A stretch of DNA of 36,741 nucleotides from an uncultured Bacilli bacterium (GTDB lineage Bacteria > Bacillota_I > Bacilli_A > RFN20 > CAG-449). Each line of letters starts with the position of its first letter. Position 1 is the stretch's first letter. Positions 16,713 through 24,427 of the stretch are shown here, one piece after another. Below the pieces are notes generated by a model. The model did not search any database, was not told the DNA's origin, and saw only the letters and a list, made by a program, of their open reading frames with translations. Position numbers and translations under genes: made by a program. The DNA lies in assembly GCA_947632435.1 (NCBI GenBank), contig CANRPC010000014.1:1-36741 (forward strand), read 5' to 3'.

Positions 16713-19271
16713 ATGGAAGACAAAGAATTAGAATTTGAAAATGACGAAGAACTAGATGAAGAAATATCAGAGGAAGAAGAAAAATCTTTAGAAGAAATAG
16801 AATCTGGTATTGTTCCTGAATTAGTCGAAAAAGACATGGTTCAAGAAGTAAAAACTGCTTTTCTAGATTACGCAATGAGTGTTATTGTTTCACGTGCTTT
16901 GCCTGATGTAAGAGATGGTTTAAAACCAGTTCATAGAAGAATTATTTTTGGTATGAATGAAGGCGGAAGTCAACATGATAAACCATTTAAGAAAAGTGCT
17001 CGTATTGTTGGTGATGTTATGGGTAAATATCACCCTCATGGTGACTCTTCTATTTATGGAGCATTAGTAAAATTAGCGCAGCCTTTTTCTACAAGATATA
17101 CTTTAGTTGATGGACATGGTAACTTTGGCTCTGTTGATGGTGATGGAGCTGCAGCTATGCGTTATACAGAAGCAAGAATGTCAAAAATCGCTTCTGAAAT
17201 GGTTAGAGATATTAATAAAGATACTGTTGATTTCATGGATAATTATGATGGTCTTGAAAAAGAACCTGTTGTATTACCATCACGATTTCCAAATTTTTTA
17301 GTAAATGGTTCTTCAGGTATTGCTGTTGGTATGGCAACAAATGTTCCACCTCATAATTTGAAAGAAACAATAAGCGCTGTACAAGCTGTTTTAAATAATG
17401 AAGACATTACTGTTGAAGAATTGATGAGTCAATATATTTATGGACCTGATTTTCCTACAGGTGGTATTATACTTGGAAAATCGGGAATAAGAAAAGCTTA
17501 TGAAACTGGTCAGGGTTCAATAATTTTACGTTCAAAAACCAAAATAGAAGAATTACCAAATGGCAAAAAACGTATCGTAGTAAGTGAAATACCTTATCAA
17601 GTAAATAAAGCTATGATGGTTGAATCTATAGGAAAATTAGCACGAGATAAAATAGTTGATGGAATCACAGATGTTCGTGATGAATCAAATAAAAAAGGAG
17701 TTCGTGTTGTAATAGAAGTTAGAAAAGATGCTATCGCGGAAGTTATATTGAATCATTTATTTAAAAACACACAATTGCAAATTTCTTATGGAATTATAAT
17801 GTTAGGTTTAGTTGATGGTGAACCAAAAATATTACCTTTATTAGAAATTTTAAGAAATTATGCTGATTTCCAATGTGAAGTTATTGAAAGAAGAACAAGA
17901 TATGATTTGAAAAAGGATTCAGATCGTTTACATATTCTTGAAGGCTTAATAATTGCAATAGATGCGATTGATGAAACAGTACATATTATTCGTTCTTCAA
18001 GAACTAATGAAGAAGCAAAAAATAAATTAAAAGCAAGATTCAATATAGATGACATTCAAACAAAAGCTATTTTAGATATGACTCTATCACGTCTTGTTGG
18101 CTTAGAAAAAGATAAAATTGTTAATGAAGCTCAACAATTAAGAGAAAATATTGCCTATTATCAATCAATTCTTGCTGACCATAATAAAGTTGTCGAAATT
18201 GTAAATAACGAATTAGAAGAAATTAAAACAAAATATAGTGATGATAGAAGAACAGAGATAAGTGGTTCTGAAGCAACTATAGAGGATGAAGATTTAATTC
18301 CAAGAGAAGAACTTGTTATTACTTTGACAACAAAAGGGTATGTAAAACGTTTACCTATTGATACTTTTAAAATCCAAAATAGAGGTGGCAAGGGAGTAAC
18401 GGGAATGAAAACTCATGATGATGATGTTGTCGATATTATTGTTCATGCAGAAACACATACAGATTTATTGTTTTTCTCTAATTTAGGAAAAGTATATAAA
18501 TTAAGAGGATATCAAGTCCCAGAATTTTCCCGAATAGGTAAAGGTACACCAATTCAAAATTTAATCAGATTAGAAAAAGATGAATTGATATTAGCAATAA
18601 TTCCTGTTGCAGAATACATGGAAAATGAATATTTATTCTTTGCTACAAAAAGAGGAATTGTTAAAAGAACATCAATTCTAGAATTTTCTTCAATCCGTCA
18701 AAATGGTAAAAAAGCAATTGAAATGCGTGAAAATGATAGTCTAATTGGTGTAAAGAAGACTAATGGACAAGCATTAATTTGTATCGCAGCAAATAATTGT
18801 AAACAAGTATGCTTTAAAGAAGAAGATGTAAGAGTAATGGGAAGAAGTGCAAGTGGAGTAAGAGGTATGATGCTTCAAGAAGATGAAGATGCTGTTTCAC
18901 TTACAACTTCTCTAGAAGGTAAATATGTTTTATCTATAACAGAACATGGTTATGGAAAAATGTCACTTGGTGAAGAATATAGATTAACTTCAAGAGGAAC
19001 AAAAGGAGTTTATACTATTAAAGAAACTGATAAAACAGGAAAATTAGTTGCGACAAAAGCCGTCAATGGTGATGAAGATTTATTAGTTATAACTAAAGCA
19101 GGTGTTGTAATCCGTACTTCTTTAGAACAAATTGCTAAATCAGGAAGAAATACACAAGGAGTTAAAATTATTCGTATAAACGATAAAGAAGCTGTATCTT
19201 CATTTGCAATTGTTCCTCATGAAGAAGTAGTACAAGAAGAAAATTTAGAAGAAAATAATCAAGAAGAATAA
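16713..19271 (+). CDS. gyrA: DNA gyrase subunit A
   Basis: Breakage-reunion subunit of gyrase. Seen: an acidic N-terminal extension (1-30), [18 protein letters not shown] (60-77), the catalytic Tyr151 in AAMRYTEA, six C-terminal beta-pinwheel blades, and a GyrA-box-like QNRGGKG that marks gyrase rather than topoisomerase IV. The 852 residues are normal. In the quinolone region HGDSSIYG (109-116), Ser112 corresponds to E. coli Ser83, but Gly116 stands at the position of Asp87, which is normally acidic. It shares the operon with gyrB; AAAGGAG lies before the ATG. Confidence 0.97.
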   Translation: MEDKELEFENDEELDEEISEEEEKSLEEIESGIVPELVEKDMVQEVKTAFLDYAMSVIVSRALPDVRDGLKPVHRRIIFGMNEGGSQHDKPFKKSARIVGDVMGKYHPHGDSSIYGALVKLAQPFSTRYTLVDGHGNFGSVDGDGAAAMRYTEARMSKIASEMVRDINKDTVDFMDNYDGLEKEPVVLPSRFPNFLVNGSSGIAVGMATNVPPHNLKETISAVQAVLNNEDITVEELMSQYIYGPDFPTGGIILGKSGIRKAYETGQGSIILRSKTKIEELPNGKKRIVVSEIPYQVNKAMMVESIGKLARDKIVDGITDVRDESNKKGVRVVIEVRKDAIAEVILNHLFKNTQLQISYGIIMLGLVDGEPKILPLLEILRNYADFQCEVIERRTRYDLKKDSDRLHILEGLIIAIDAIDETVHIIRSSRTNEEAKNKLKARFNIDDIQTKAILDMTLSRLVGLEKDKIVNEAQQLRENIAYYQSILADHNKVVEIVNNELEEIKTKYSDDRRTEISGSEATIEDEDLIPREELVITLTTKGYVKRLPIDTFKIQNRGGKGVTGMKTHDDDVVDIIVHAETHTDLLFFSNLGKVYKLRGYQVPEFSRIGKGTPIQNLIRLEKDELILAIIPVAEYMENEYLFFATKRGIVKRTSILEFSSIRQNGKKAIEMRENDSLIGVKKTNGQALICIAANNCKQVCFKEEDVRVMGRSASGVRGMMLQEDEDAVSLTTSLEGKYVLSITEHGYGKMSLGEEYRLTSRGTKGVYTIKETDKTGKLVATKAVNGDEDLLVITKAGVVIRTSLEQIAKSGRNTQGVKIIRINDKEAVSSFAIVPHEEVVQEENLEENNQEE

Positions 19272-19277
19272 AATGAT

Positions 19278-19311
19278 AAACTCGGCTACATTTAATATCC
19301 GAGTTTTTTTT
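19278..19311 (+). terminator. Terminator of the gyrase operon
   Basis: AAACTCGG (19278-19285) pairs with CCGAGTTT (19299-19306); a T-run reaches 19311. Confidence 0.85.
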
Positions 19312-19330
19312 AAACATAAAAAATAAACTA

Positions 19331-19360
19331 TTGCATAATTATAAAAAAAAGTATTAGAAT
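19331..19360 (+). promoter_or_regulatory. serS promoter
   Basis: -35 TTGCAT (19331-19336) and -10 TAGAAT (19355-19360), spacer 18. Transcription would begin at about 19367, at the base of the T-box leader. Confidence 0.65.
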
Positions 19361-19366
19361 AAATGT

Positions 19367-19582
19367 GCCTAGTGATAGGGAAAAGTATTAATTATTAATG
19401 TTTTAGAGAGTCAATATTTGGTGAAAATTGATACATTATGATTAAGAATCCACCCTTGAAGGAAAAGAGAAATCTTTCGTTTGCTGCGTTAAAGCTTATT
19501 AAAGTGGCACAAATGTGCAAAATAGGTGGTACCGCGGAAAACGTTTCTTTCGTCCTATAATAAGGTAGAAACGTTTTTTTAT
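19367..19582 (+). promoter_or_regulatory. T-box riboswitch, serine type, in front of serS
   Basis: tRNA-sensing leader that lets transcription of serS proceed when uncharged tRNA-Ser accumulates. The conserved T-box AGGTGGTACCGCGG is at 19524-19537. A strong terminator follows: AAAACGTTTCT (19538-19548) against AGAAACGTTTT (19567-19577) and a T-run. In stem I the stretch GAATCCACCC places a UCC serine codon at 19449-19451, followed by the usual purine; this is the likely specifier and agrees with the downstream gene. Confidence 0.92.
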
Positions 19583-19599
19583 AATATAAGGAGAAAAAA

Positions 19600-20883
19600 A
19601 TGTTAGATTTAAATTTAATTAAGACAAATCCTCAAAAAGTACATGATGCTTTAATGAAAAAAGGCTGGGACGTTGATTTTGAACCCCTTTTGAAAAAAAT
19701 GGATAAAAGACTTGAATTAATTCAAGAAGTAGAATCAAGAAAAGCAGAAGCAAATCGCCTTTCAAAATCTGTACCTCAAGTAAAAAAAGAAGGAGGAGAT
19801 GTTCAACAAATTTTTATTAAGGTCAAAGAATTAGCTAAAGATAATGAAAAAGCAGAAGCAGAATTAAAAAAATTAGAAGATGAAATTAATGAATTTGTTT
19901 TAGCTTTACCAAACATGCCTGATGATGATTTATTAGGTGGAGAAAAAGAAAATAATAAAGTTATTTCAACATTTAATAAAAAGCCTGAATTTGGTTTTAA
20001 AATTAAAGACCATGTTCAACTTTGTGAATCATTAGGATTAATAGATTATGAAAGAGCAGCAAAAATTTCTGGAAGAGGAACTTGGATTTATAAAGGTTTA
20101 GGTGCTCAACTTGAATGGGCAATTTTAAATTTCTTTATTCAAGAACATTTAAAAGATGGTTATACCTTTATTTTACCACCTCATCTTTTGAATTATGAAT
20201 CAGGACTAACTGCAGGTCAATTTCCTAAATTTGAAAATGATGTATTTTGGTTAAAAGATCAAGAACCAAAAAAATTTCTTTTACCAACTGCTGAAACAGC
20301 ATTAGTTAATTTACATAGAAATGAAATTTTAAGTGAAGATGAATTACCTAAAAAATATTTTTCTTATACTCCATGTTATAGAATGGAAGCAGGATCTTAT
20401 CGTACCGAAGAAAGAGGTATGATTAGAGGATATCAATTTAATAAAGTTGAAATGGTTCAATATACTAAAGAAGATGAATCTGATAAGGCTTTTGAAGAGT
20501 TATTACATAAAGCAGAAAGCTTGATGCAAAAATTAGGTCTTCATTATCAAGTATCTAAATTAGCCGCGGGAGATTGTTCTCATTCTATGGCAAGAACTTA
20601 TGATATTGAAGTTTGGATTCCATCTATGGGAATTTATAAAGAAGTTTCTTCTGTATCTAATGGTAGAGATTATCAAGCAAGAAGAGGCATGATAAGATAT
20701 CGTGATAAAGAAACTAAAAAAACTAAATATTGTCATACTTTAAATGCTTCAGGTCTTGCAACTAGTAGATTATTTCCTGCAATTATAGAACAATATCAAC
20801 AAGAAGATGGATCAGTAGTTATTCCTGAAGTTTTAAGACCATTTATGGGTGGAATATCAATAATTCATCCAATAAAAAAATAA
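19600..20883 (+). CDS. serS: Seryl-tRNA synthetase
   Basis: Class II synthetase that charges tRNA-Ser (and tRNA-Sec where present). It starts MLDLNLIKTNPQKV, followed by the long antiparallel coiled coil (about 30-100) that grips the tRNA long arm. The class II motifs are in the second half: motif 2 in YRMEAGSYRTEERGMIRGYQFNKVEM and motif 3 near NASGLATSRLFPAIIEQYQ. The 427 residues are normal. AAGGAG lies nine bases upstream. Regulated by the T-box directly before it. Confidence 0.97.
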   Translation: MLDLNLIKTNPQKVHDALMKKGWDVDFEPLLKKMDKRLELIQEVESRKAEANRLSKSVPQVKKEGGDVQQIFIKVKELAKDNEKAEAELKKLEDEINEFVLALPNMPDDDLLGGEKENNKVISTFNKKPEFGFKIKDHVQLCESLGLIDYERAAKISGRGTWIYKGLGAQLEWAILNFFIQEHLKDGYTFILPPHLLNYESGLTAGQFPKFENDVFWLKDQEPKKFLLPTAETALVNLHRNEILSEDELPKKYFSYTPCYRMEAGSYRTEERGMIRGYQFNKVEMVQYTKEDESDKAFEELLHKAESLMQKLGLHYQVSKLAAGDCSHSMARTYDIEVWIPSMGIYKEVSSVSNGRDYQARRGMIRYRDKETKKTKYCHTLNASGLATSRLFPAIIEQYQQEDGSVVIPEVLRPFMGGISIIHPIKK

Positions 20884-20908
20884 TGGTGGAAATGTTAAAA
20901 AAATAAGT

Positions 20909-20914
20909 TATAAT
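20909..20914 (+). promoter_or_regulatory. -10 element of the SRP RNA promoter
   Basis: TATAAT, seven bases before the G at 20921 where the RNA should begin. I see no good -35 in the 37 bases after serS. Confidence 0.6.
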
Positions 20915-20920
20915 AATAAT

Positions 20921-20999
20921 GCCATCTCGATTCAGAGAGGTGAATCAGGTCAGGACTGGAAGGTAGCAGCCTTAAGCTTATCTCTGAATGTGGGGTGGT
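20921..20999 (+). ncRNA. ffs: Small bacterial SRP RNA (4.5S-like)
   Basis: RNA core of the signal recognition particle. The hallmark Ffh-binding loop is present: GGTCAGGACTGGAAGGTAGC at 20948-20967, then AGCCTTAAGC. The ends pair over a long helix: GCCATCTC...TTCAGAGA at the 5' side with TCTCTGAA...GGGGTGGT at the 3' side. The length of about 79 bases means the short, Alu-less form rather than the roughly 270-base Bacillus form. A T-run follows at 20999-21004, so the RNA's own helix serves as terminator. Confidence 0.93.
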
Positions 21000-21008
21000 T
21001 TTTTATTT

Positions 21009-21464
21009 ATGAAAAATATAGAAGAAAAATATTTAGATTTAGCATTAAAAGAAGCTTATAAAGCAAAAGAAAAAGATGAAGTACCTGTAGGATGTGTTTT
21101 AGTTAAAAATGGAAAAATTATTGCTAAAGCGCATAATTTAAAAGAGCATAAACAAAATGCACTTGCTCATGCAGAAATTATAGCAATAAATAAGGCATGT
21201 AAAAAATTACAATCATGGAGATTAGATGAATTAACAATGTATGTAACTCTTGAACCATGTCCTATGTGTGCAGGAGCAATTTTACAATCTCGAATAAAAA
21301 AAGTAGTATATGGAGCAAGTGATTTAAAATATGGTGCTTTAGGATCAGATTCAAATTTATTTAATAAAAATTCTTTAAATCACTATCCAGAAATTATAGA
21401 AAATATAAAAGAAGAAGAATGTTCTTTTTTATTAAAAGATTTTTTTAAAACAAAACGAAAATGA
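21009..21464 (+). CDS. tadA: tRNA-specific adenosine deaminase TadA
   Basis: Zinc deaminase converting A34 to inosine in tRNA-Arg(ACG). The zinc and catalytic motifs are clear: HAE (54-56) and PCPMC (83-87). The start is placed at the ATG at 21009, giving 151 residues. The frame is open seven codons further upstream, but that would read through the SRP RNA. No separate ribosome site exists; the only G-rich stretch, GGGGTGG, belongs to the SRP RNA 3' strand. The gene ends with TGA, evidence for the standard code. Confidence 0.95.
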   Translation: MKNIEEKYLDLALKEAYKAKEKDEVPVGCVLVKNGKIIAKAHNLKEHKQNALAHAEIIAINKACKKLQSWRLDELTMYVTLEPCPMCAGAILQSRIKKVVYGASDLKYGALGSDSNLFNKNSLNHYPEIIENIKEEECSFLLKDFFKTKRK

Positions 21465-21490
21465 CATACTATTATTGAGGAGATAATAAT

Positions 21491-21859
21491 ATGTCTTTTT
21501 TTAAAAAAATATTTGGAATCATTGCATCTTTTGGATTTGTTGCAATTTTATTAATTGTTTCCTTCTTATTAGTAATTTTAACAAATAAAGAAGACACACA
21601 TTTAGATGAAAATCAAGAAATAGCTATATATTTAAAAGAAGAAATTAAAGAATTCGATTATAAAACGCATAATAATGATTTAAATTTAACCGTTATTTTT
21701 AAAGAAGATAAAAAGGAAGATTATTGTCTTTCGTATGCATATTATTACTATGATACATATGATTATAAGATAAATTTAATTGTAAAAAATAGTGATAATT
21801 ATTTATTTATTACTGTAATAAATGATGAAAAATCTTCACTTATAAAGAAAACAATTTAA
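21491..21859 (+). CDS. Unknown small single-pass membrane protein
   Basis: I do not recognise this 122-residue protein. It has a short basic N-terminus (FFKK), one hydrophobic segment (about 8-31) and an acidic, Tyr-rich remainder of about 90 residues containing SYAYYYYDTYDYK. The positive-inside rule predicts the tail outside the cell. GAGGAG lies nine bases before the ATG, a good ribosome site, so it is a real gene. It is 26 bases after tadA and probably co-transcribed with it; it converges on pepT. Confidence 0.7.
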   Translation: MSFFKKIFGIIASFGFVAILLIVSFLLVILTNKEDTHLDENQEIAIYLKEEIKEFDYKTHNNDLNLTVIFKEDKKEDYCLSYAYYYYDTYDYKINLIVKNSDNYLFITVINDEKSSLIKKTI

Positions 21860-21879
21860 TAAAAATTTTTAAATTGTTT
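21849..21879. terminator. Bidirectional terminator inside both convergent stop regions
   Basis: AAACAATTTAA (21849-21859) and TTAAATTGTTT (21869-21879) are a perfect 11-base inverted repeat with a nine-base loop. The arms contain the last codons and stop of both genes, so both proteins end in Thr-Ile or Ile before an identical stop context. The A and T runs within the stem and loop can serve both directions. Confidence 0.7.
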
Positions 21880-23071
21880 CTAATAAAGTTTTAATTACTT
21901 CATATACTTTATTCATTTCATTTAAAGAAACATATTCATAACGGCCATGACAAGAATAATCTCCAACACCGATATTTGGACATGGTAAACCAAGAAATGT
22001 GATACTAGCTCCATCTGTTCCACCTCTTATAGGAACATAAATTGGCAAGATATCATTTGCTTTATATGCATTACTTATTAAATTTACAACACTCATATCA
22101 TTTTTAAAATAAGTATACATATTTTTATAAGAATCTTTTATGGTTACTTCAATTTTTGCTGTTTTATATTTCGCTTTTAAAATTTCAGCAATTTCATACA
22201 TTTTTAATTTTTTTTGTTCTAATTTATTCTCATCATGATCACGTAAAATATAAGACATAAAAGCATTTTCTACATCACCATGTAAATCTGTTAAATGATA
22301 AAAACCTTCGTATTTTTCGGTTTTTTCAGGAACTTCATTTTCTGGAAGCAAATTATTAAATTCCATTGCTAAAGTTAAAGCATTTACCATGATTGATTTA
22401 GCACTTCCTGGATGAACACCAACTCCTTTAATATTTATTTTACATGATGCAGCATTAAAATTTTCATAATTTATTTCATTATATTCTCCTCCATCAAGAG
22501 TATAGGCTATATCAGCATCCATTTTTTTTAAATCAAAATGAGATGCACCTAAACCAATTTCTTCATCAGGAGTAAAACATATTCTTATAGGGGCATGCTT
22601 AATATGAGTATTATTTTGATAATATTGAGCAATTTCCATAATTATTGCAATTCCAGCCTTATCATCGCCACCTAAAAGATGATAACCATCAGTAACAATT
22701 AAATCATGACCTATTTGATTTTTTAAAGATGGAAAATGATTAGTATCCAAAGAATATTCGGCTGATAATTTTATTTCTTGACCATTATAATTTTCTACAA
22801 TTCGTGGTTCAAAATTACCTCCTTGTAGTGAACTAGAGGTATCCATATGGGCAATTAATCCAATCTTTTTTAACTTTTTATCACCATCAATTTTTGCATA
22901 AACATAACCAAATTCATCTTGATATGCATTTTTAACACCTATTTCATGAAGTTCTTTGACTAACATTTTTCCAAATTCTAGTTGCGATTTACTTGATGGA
23001 AAAGTTGATGAATTTTCATCACTCATAGTGTCGATTTTTACATACTTTAAAAATTTTTCTTTTATTGACAT
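21869..23071 (-). CDS. pepT: Peptidase T (tripeptide aminopeptidase)
   Basis: Cytoplasmic M20-family di-zinc aminopeptidase that removes the first residue of tripeptides. Metal and active-site motifs: AHMDTSSS with His75 and Asp77, GGDDKAG (134-140), PDEEIG with the Glu170-Glu171 pair, TLDGGE, and C-terminal CHGRYEYVS. The dimerisation domain with GVGVHPGSAKSIMVNA lies between. The 400 residues are normal. GGAGG precedes the ATG by about five bases. The membrane-protein gene at 23084-23671 lies 12 bases upstream, probably in the same operon. Confidence 0.96.
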   Translation of the reverse strand: MSIKEKFLKYVKIDTMSDENSSTFPSSKSQLEFGKMLVKELHEIGVKNAYQDEFGYVYAKIDGDKKLKKIGLIAHMDTSSSLQGGNFEPRIVENYNGQEIKLSAEYSLDTNHFPSLKNQIGHDLIVTDGYHLLGGDDKAGIAIIMEIAQYYQNNTHIKHAPIRICFTPDEEIGLGASHFDLKKMDADIAYTLDGGEYNEINYENFNAASCKINIKGVGVHPGSAKSIMVNALTLAMEFNNLLPENEVPEKTEKYEGFYHLTDLHGDVENAFMSYILRDHDENKLEQKKLKMYEIAEILKAKYKTAKIEVTIKDSYKNMYTYFKNDMSVVNLISNAYKANDILPIYVPIRGGTDGASITFLGLPCPNIGVGDYSCHGRYEYVSLNEMNKVYEVIKTLLETI

Positions 23072-23083
23072 ATATTCCTCCTT

Positions 23084-23671
23084 TTAATTGATTCTCCAAG
23101 AACTAGATAATTCTATAGATCCAAATCTTTTTTTAATAAATTTTGAATGCGTTTTGTTTTCATCTATAATAATTAAATCAATATATTCTATATTTTTATA
23201 TTTATCTTTTGCTAACAATGAATTAGAAAATACATAATGAATTAAGGATTTAAAAGAATATGAATAATATAATTTATCAATTGTTTTAGAAAATAGATAA
23301 TATAATAATTCACGATCATAAGCGATATTTAAATAATCGTATTTAATTAGTAAATTTTCATCGTTAAAAACACAATAATAATTTTTGTCATTTCTAATGA
23401 TTTTAATAGTAGTTTTTAATTGAAACAATTCTAACTGCTTTTCTAAAATTGGTTTAATAGTTTTAAAGTTATTTTTATAAATTTTACGCGCTTCTTTTGC
23501 AAAAATATTTTTAAATTTAATAATAAAAAAGATAAATAGTATTAAAAATATAAAAAGAAAAACTAAGAAAAGTATTAATAAATAATCTTTTTTTAGAAAA
23601 ATAAATGCACCTAAAAAGATTAATGATAATAAATAAAGAAAACTTAAAAGAATTATTAAAAACTTTTTCAT
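23084..23671 (-). CDS. Unknown two-helix membrane protein
   Basis: Not recognised. The 195-residue protein begins with two strongly hydrophobic segments (about 4-25 and 30-53) with a short Lys-Lys turn between, then a basic, Tyr-rich domain of about 140 residues predicted in the cytoplasm. No catalytic motif (such as HExxH) is visible. AGGAG precedes the ATG. It is upstream of pepT in the same direction and 155 bases from the divergent regulator gene. Confidence 0.65.
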   Translation of the reverse strand: MKKFLIILLSFLYLLSLIFLGAFIFLKKDYLLILFLVFLFIFLILFIFFIIKFKNIFAKEARKIYKNNFKTIKPILEKQLELFQLKTTIKIIRNDKNYYCVFNDENLLIKYDYLNIAYDRELLYYLFSKTIDKLYYSYSFKSLIHYVFSNSLLAKDKYKNIEYIDLIIIDENKTHSKFIKKRFGSIELSSSWRIN

Positions 23672-23703
23672 TTTACTCTCCTTTTTAAATCAATCTTTTT
23701 TGT

Positions 23704-23810
23704 TATTTACGTAAATATTTTAAAAAAATAGTAGCAAAAAAACAACGATAATTGCTTAACAATATTCTTAAATAATATTGTTTGAATAAAAAAACAAATT
23801 GCATTATAAT
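23704..23810 (+). promoter_or_regulatory. Divergent control region with two operator-like repeats and a strong promoter
   Basis: For the rightward gene: -35 TTGAAT (23782-23787), 17-base spacer, -10 TATAAT (23805-23810). A perfect inverted repeat AACAATATT (23758-23766) and AATATTGTT (23774-23782), spacer seven, abuts the -35 and is a good candidate site for the XRE regulator. A second, perfect 14-base palindrome TATTTACGTAAATA (23704-23717) lies closer to the leftward membrane-protein gene. Confidence 0.65.
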
Positions 23811-23826
23811 GGCTTTGTGATAAATT

Positions 23827-24405
23827 ATGAGTGATTTAAGAAAGATTATTTCCAAAAATTTAATTGAACTTAGAAAGAAGAATAATTTTACACAAGCAGA
23901 ACTTGCGGCAATGTTAAAGTATTCTGATAAAACAATCTCAAAATGGGAAATGGGCGAATCATTACCTGATGTTGAAGTTCTCTATAACATTTGTAAAATA
24001 TATAATGTTTCATTTGAATATATTTTAACTGAAGGTGATTATGAATCAAAAACAAATCTCGTGTATAAAAGCAATAGTGTTAATAAAGCTATTATTGGAC
24101 TTTTATCAATAACCTTAGTTTGGTTTATATTTTTGTTTATATTCATAACTTTAAATGTTTTAAAAAAAATAAATGCATGGCCTTTGTTTGTTTGGGCTAT
24201 TCCTGTTTCTTTGATTGTTACATTGGTCTTTAATTCTATATGGGGTAGACCAAAATTAAATTACATCATTGTTTCTTTTATGATTTGGTCTTTTCTAACC
24301 GCGATTTTTGTAACATTTGTTCCTTTCCATTATTATATTTGGCAAGTATTCTTACTTGGAATCCCATCACAAATCGCTATTATTCTTTGGTCAAGATTGA
24401 AATAA
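23827..24405 (+). CDS. Membrane-anchored XRE-family transcription regulator
   Basis: A 192-residue protein with an N-terminal helix-turn-helix (about 8-62), including FTQAELAAMLKYSDKTISKWEMG (20-residue core from 21) and a typical LPDVEVLYNICKIYNVSFEYIL. About four membrane segments follow (about 86-110, 118-135, 142-163, 168-188). The DNA-binding part stays in the cytoplasm, so it may sense membrane or envelope conditions. Its promoter predicts a transcript start only about ten bases before the ATG and no Shine-Dalgarno, so it is nearly leaderless. The pectate-lyase gene starts 22 bases after it. Confidence 0.85.
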   Translation: MSDLRKIISKNLIELRKKNNFTQAELAAMLKYSDKTISKWEMGESLPDVEVLYNICKIYNVSFEYILTEGDYESKTNLVYKSNSVNKAIIGLLSITLVWFIFLFIFITLNVLKKINAWPLFVWAIPVSLIVTLVFNSIWGRPKLNYIIVSFMIWSFLTAIFVTFVPFHYYIWQVFLLGIPSQIAIILWSRLK

Positions 24406-24427
24406 AATGTAAAGGAGATTATTTTTT

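Noticed and set aside
20988-21008. Seven-codon upstream extension of tadA
   Set aside because: It would lie in the 3' strand and U-run of the SRP RNA; family members start at the internal Met.
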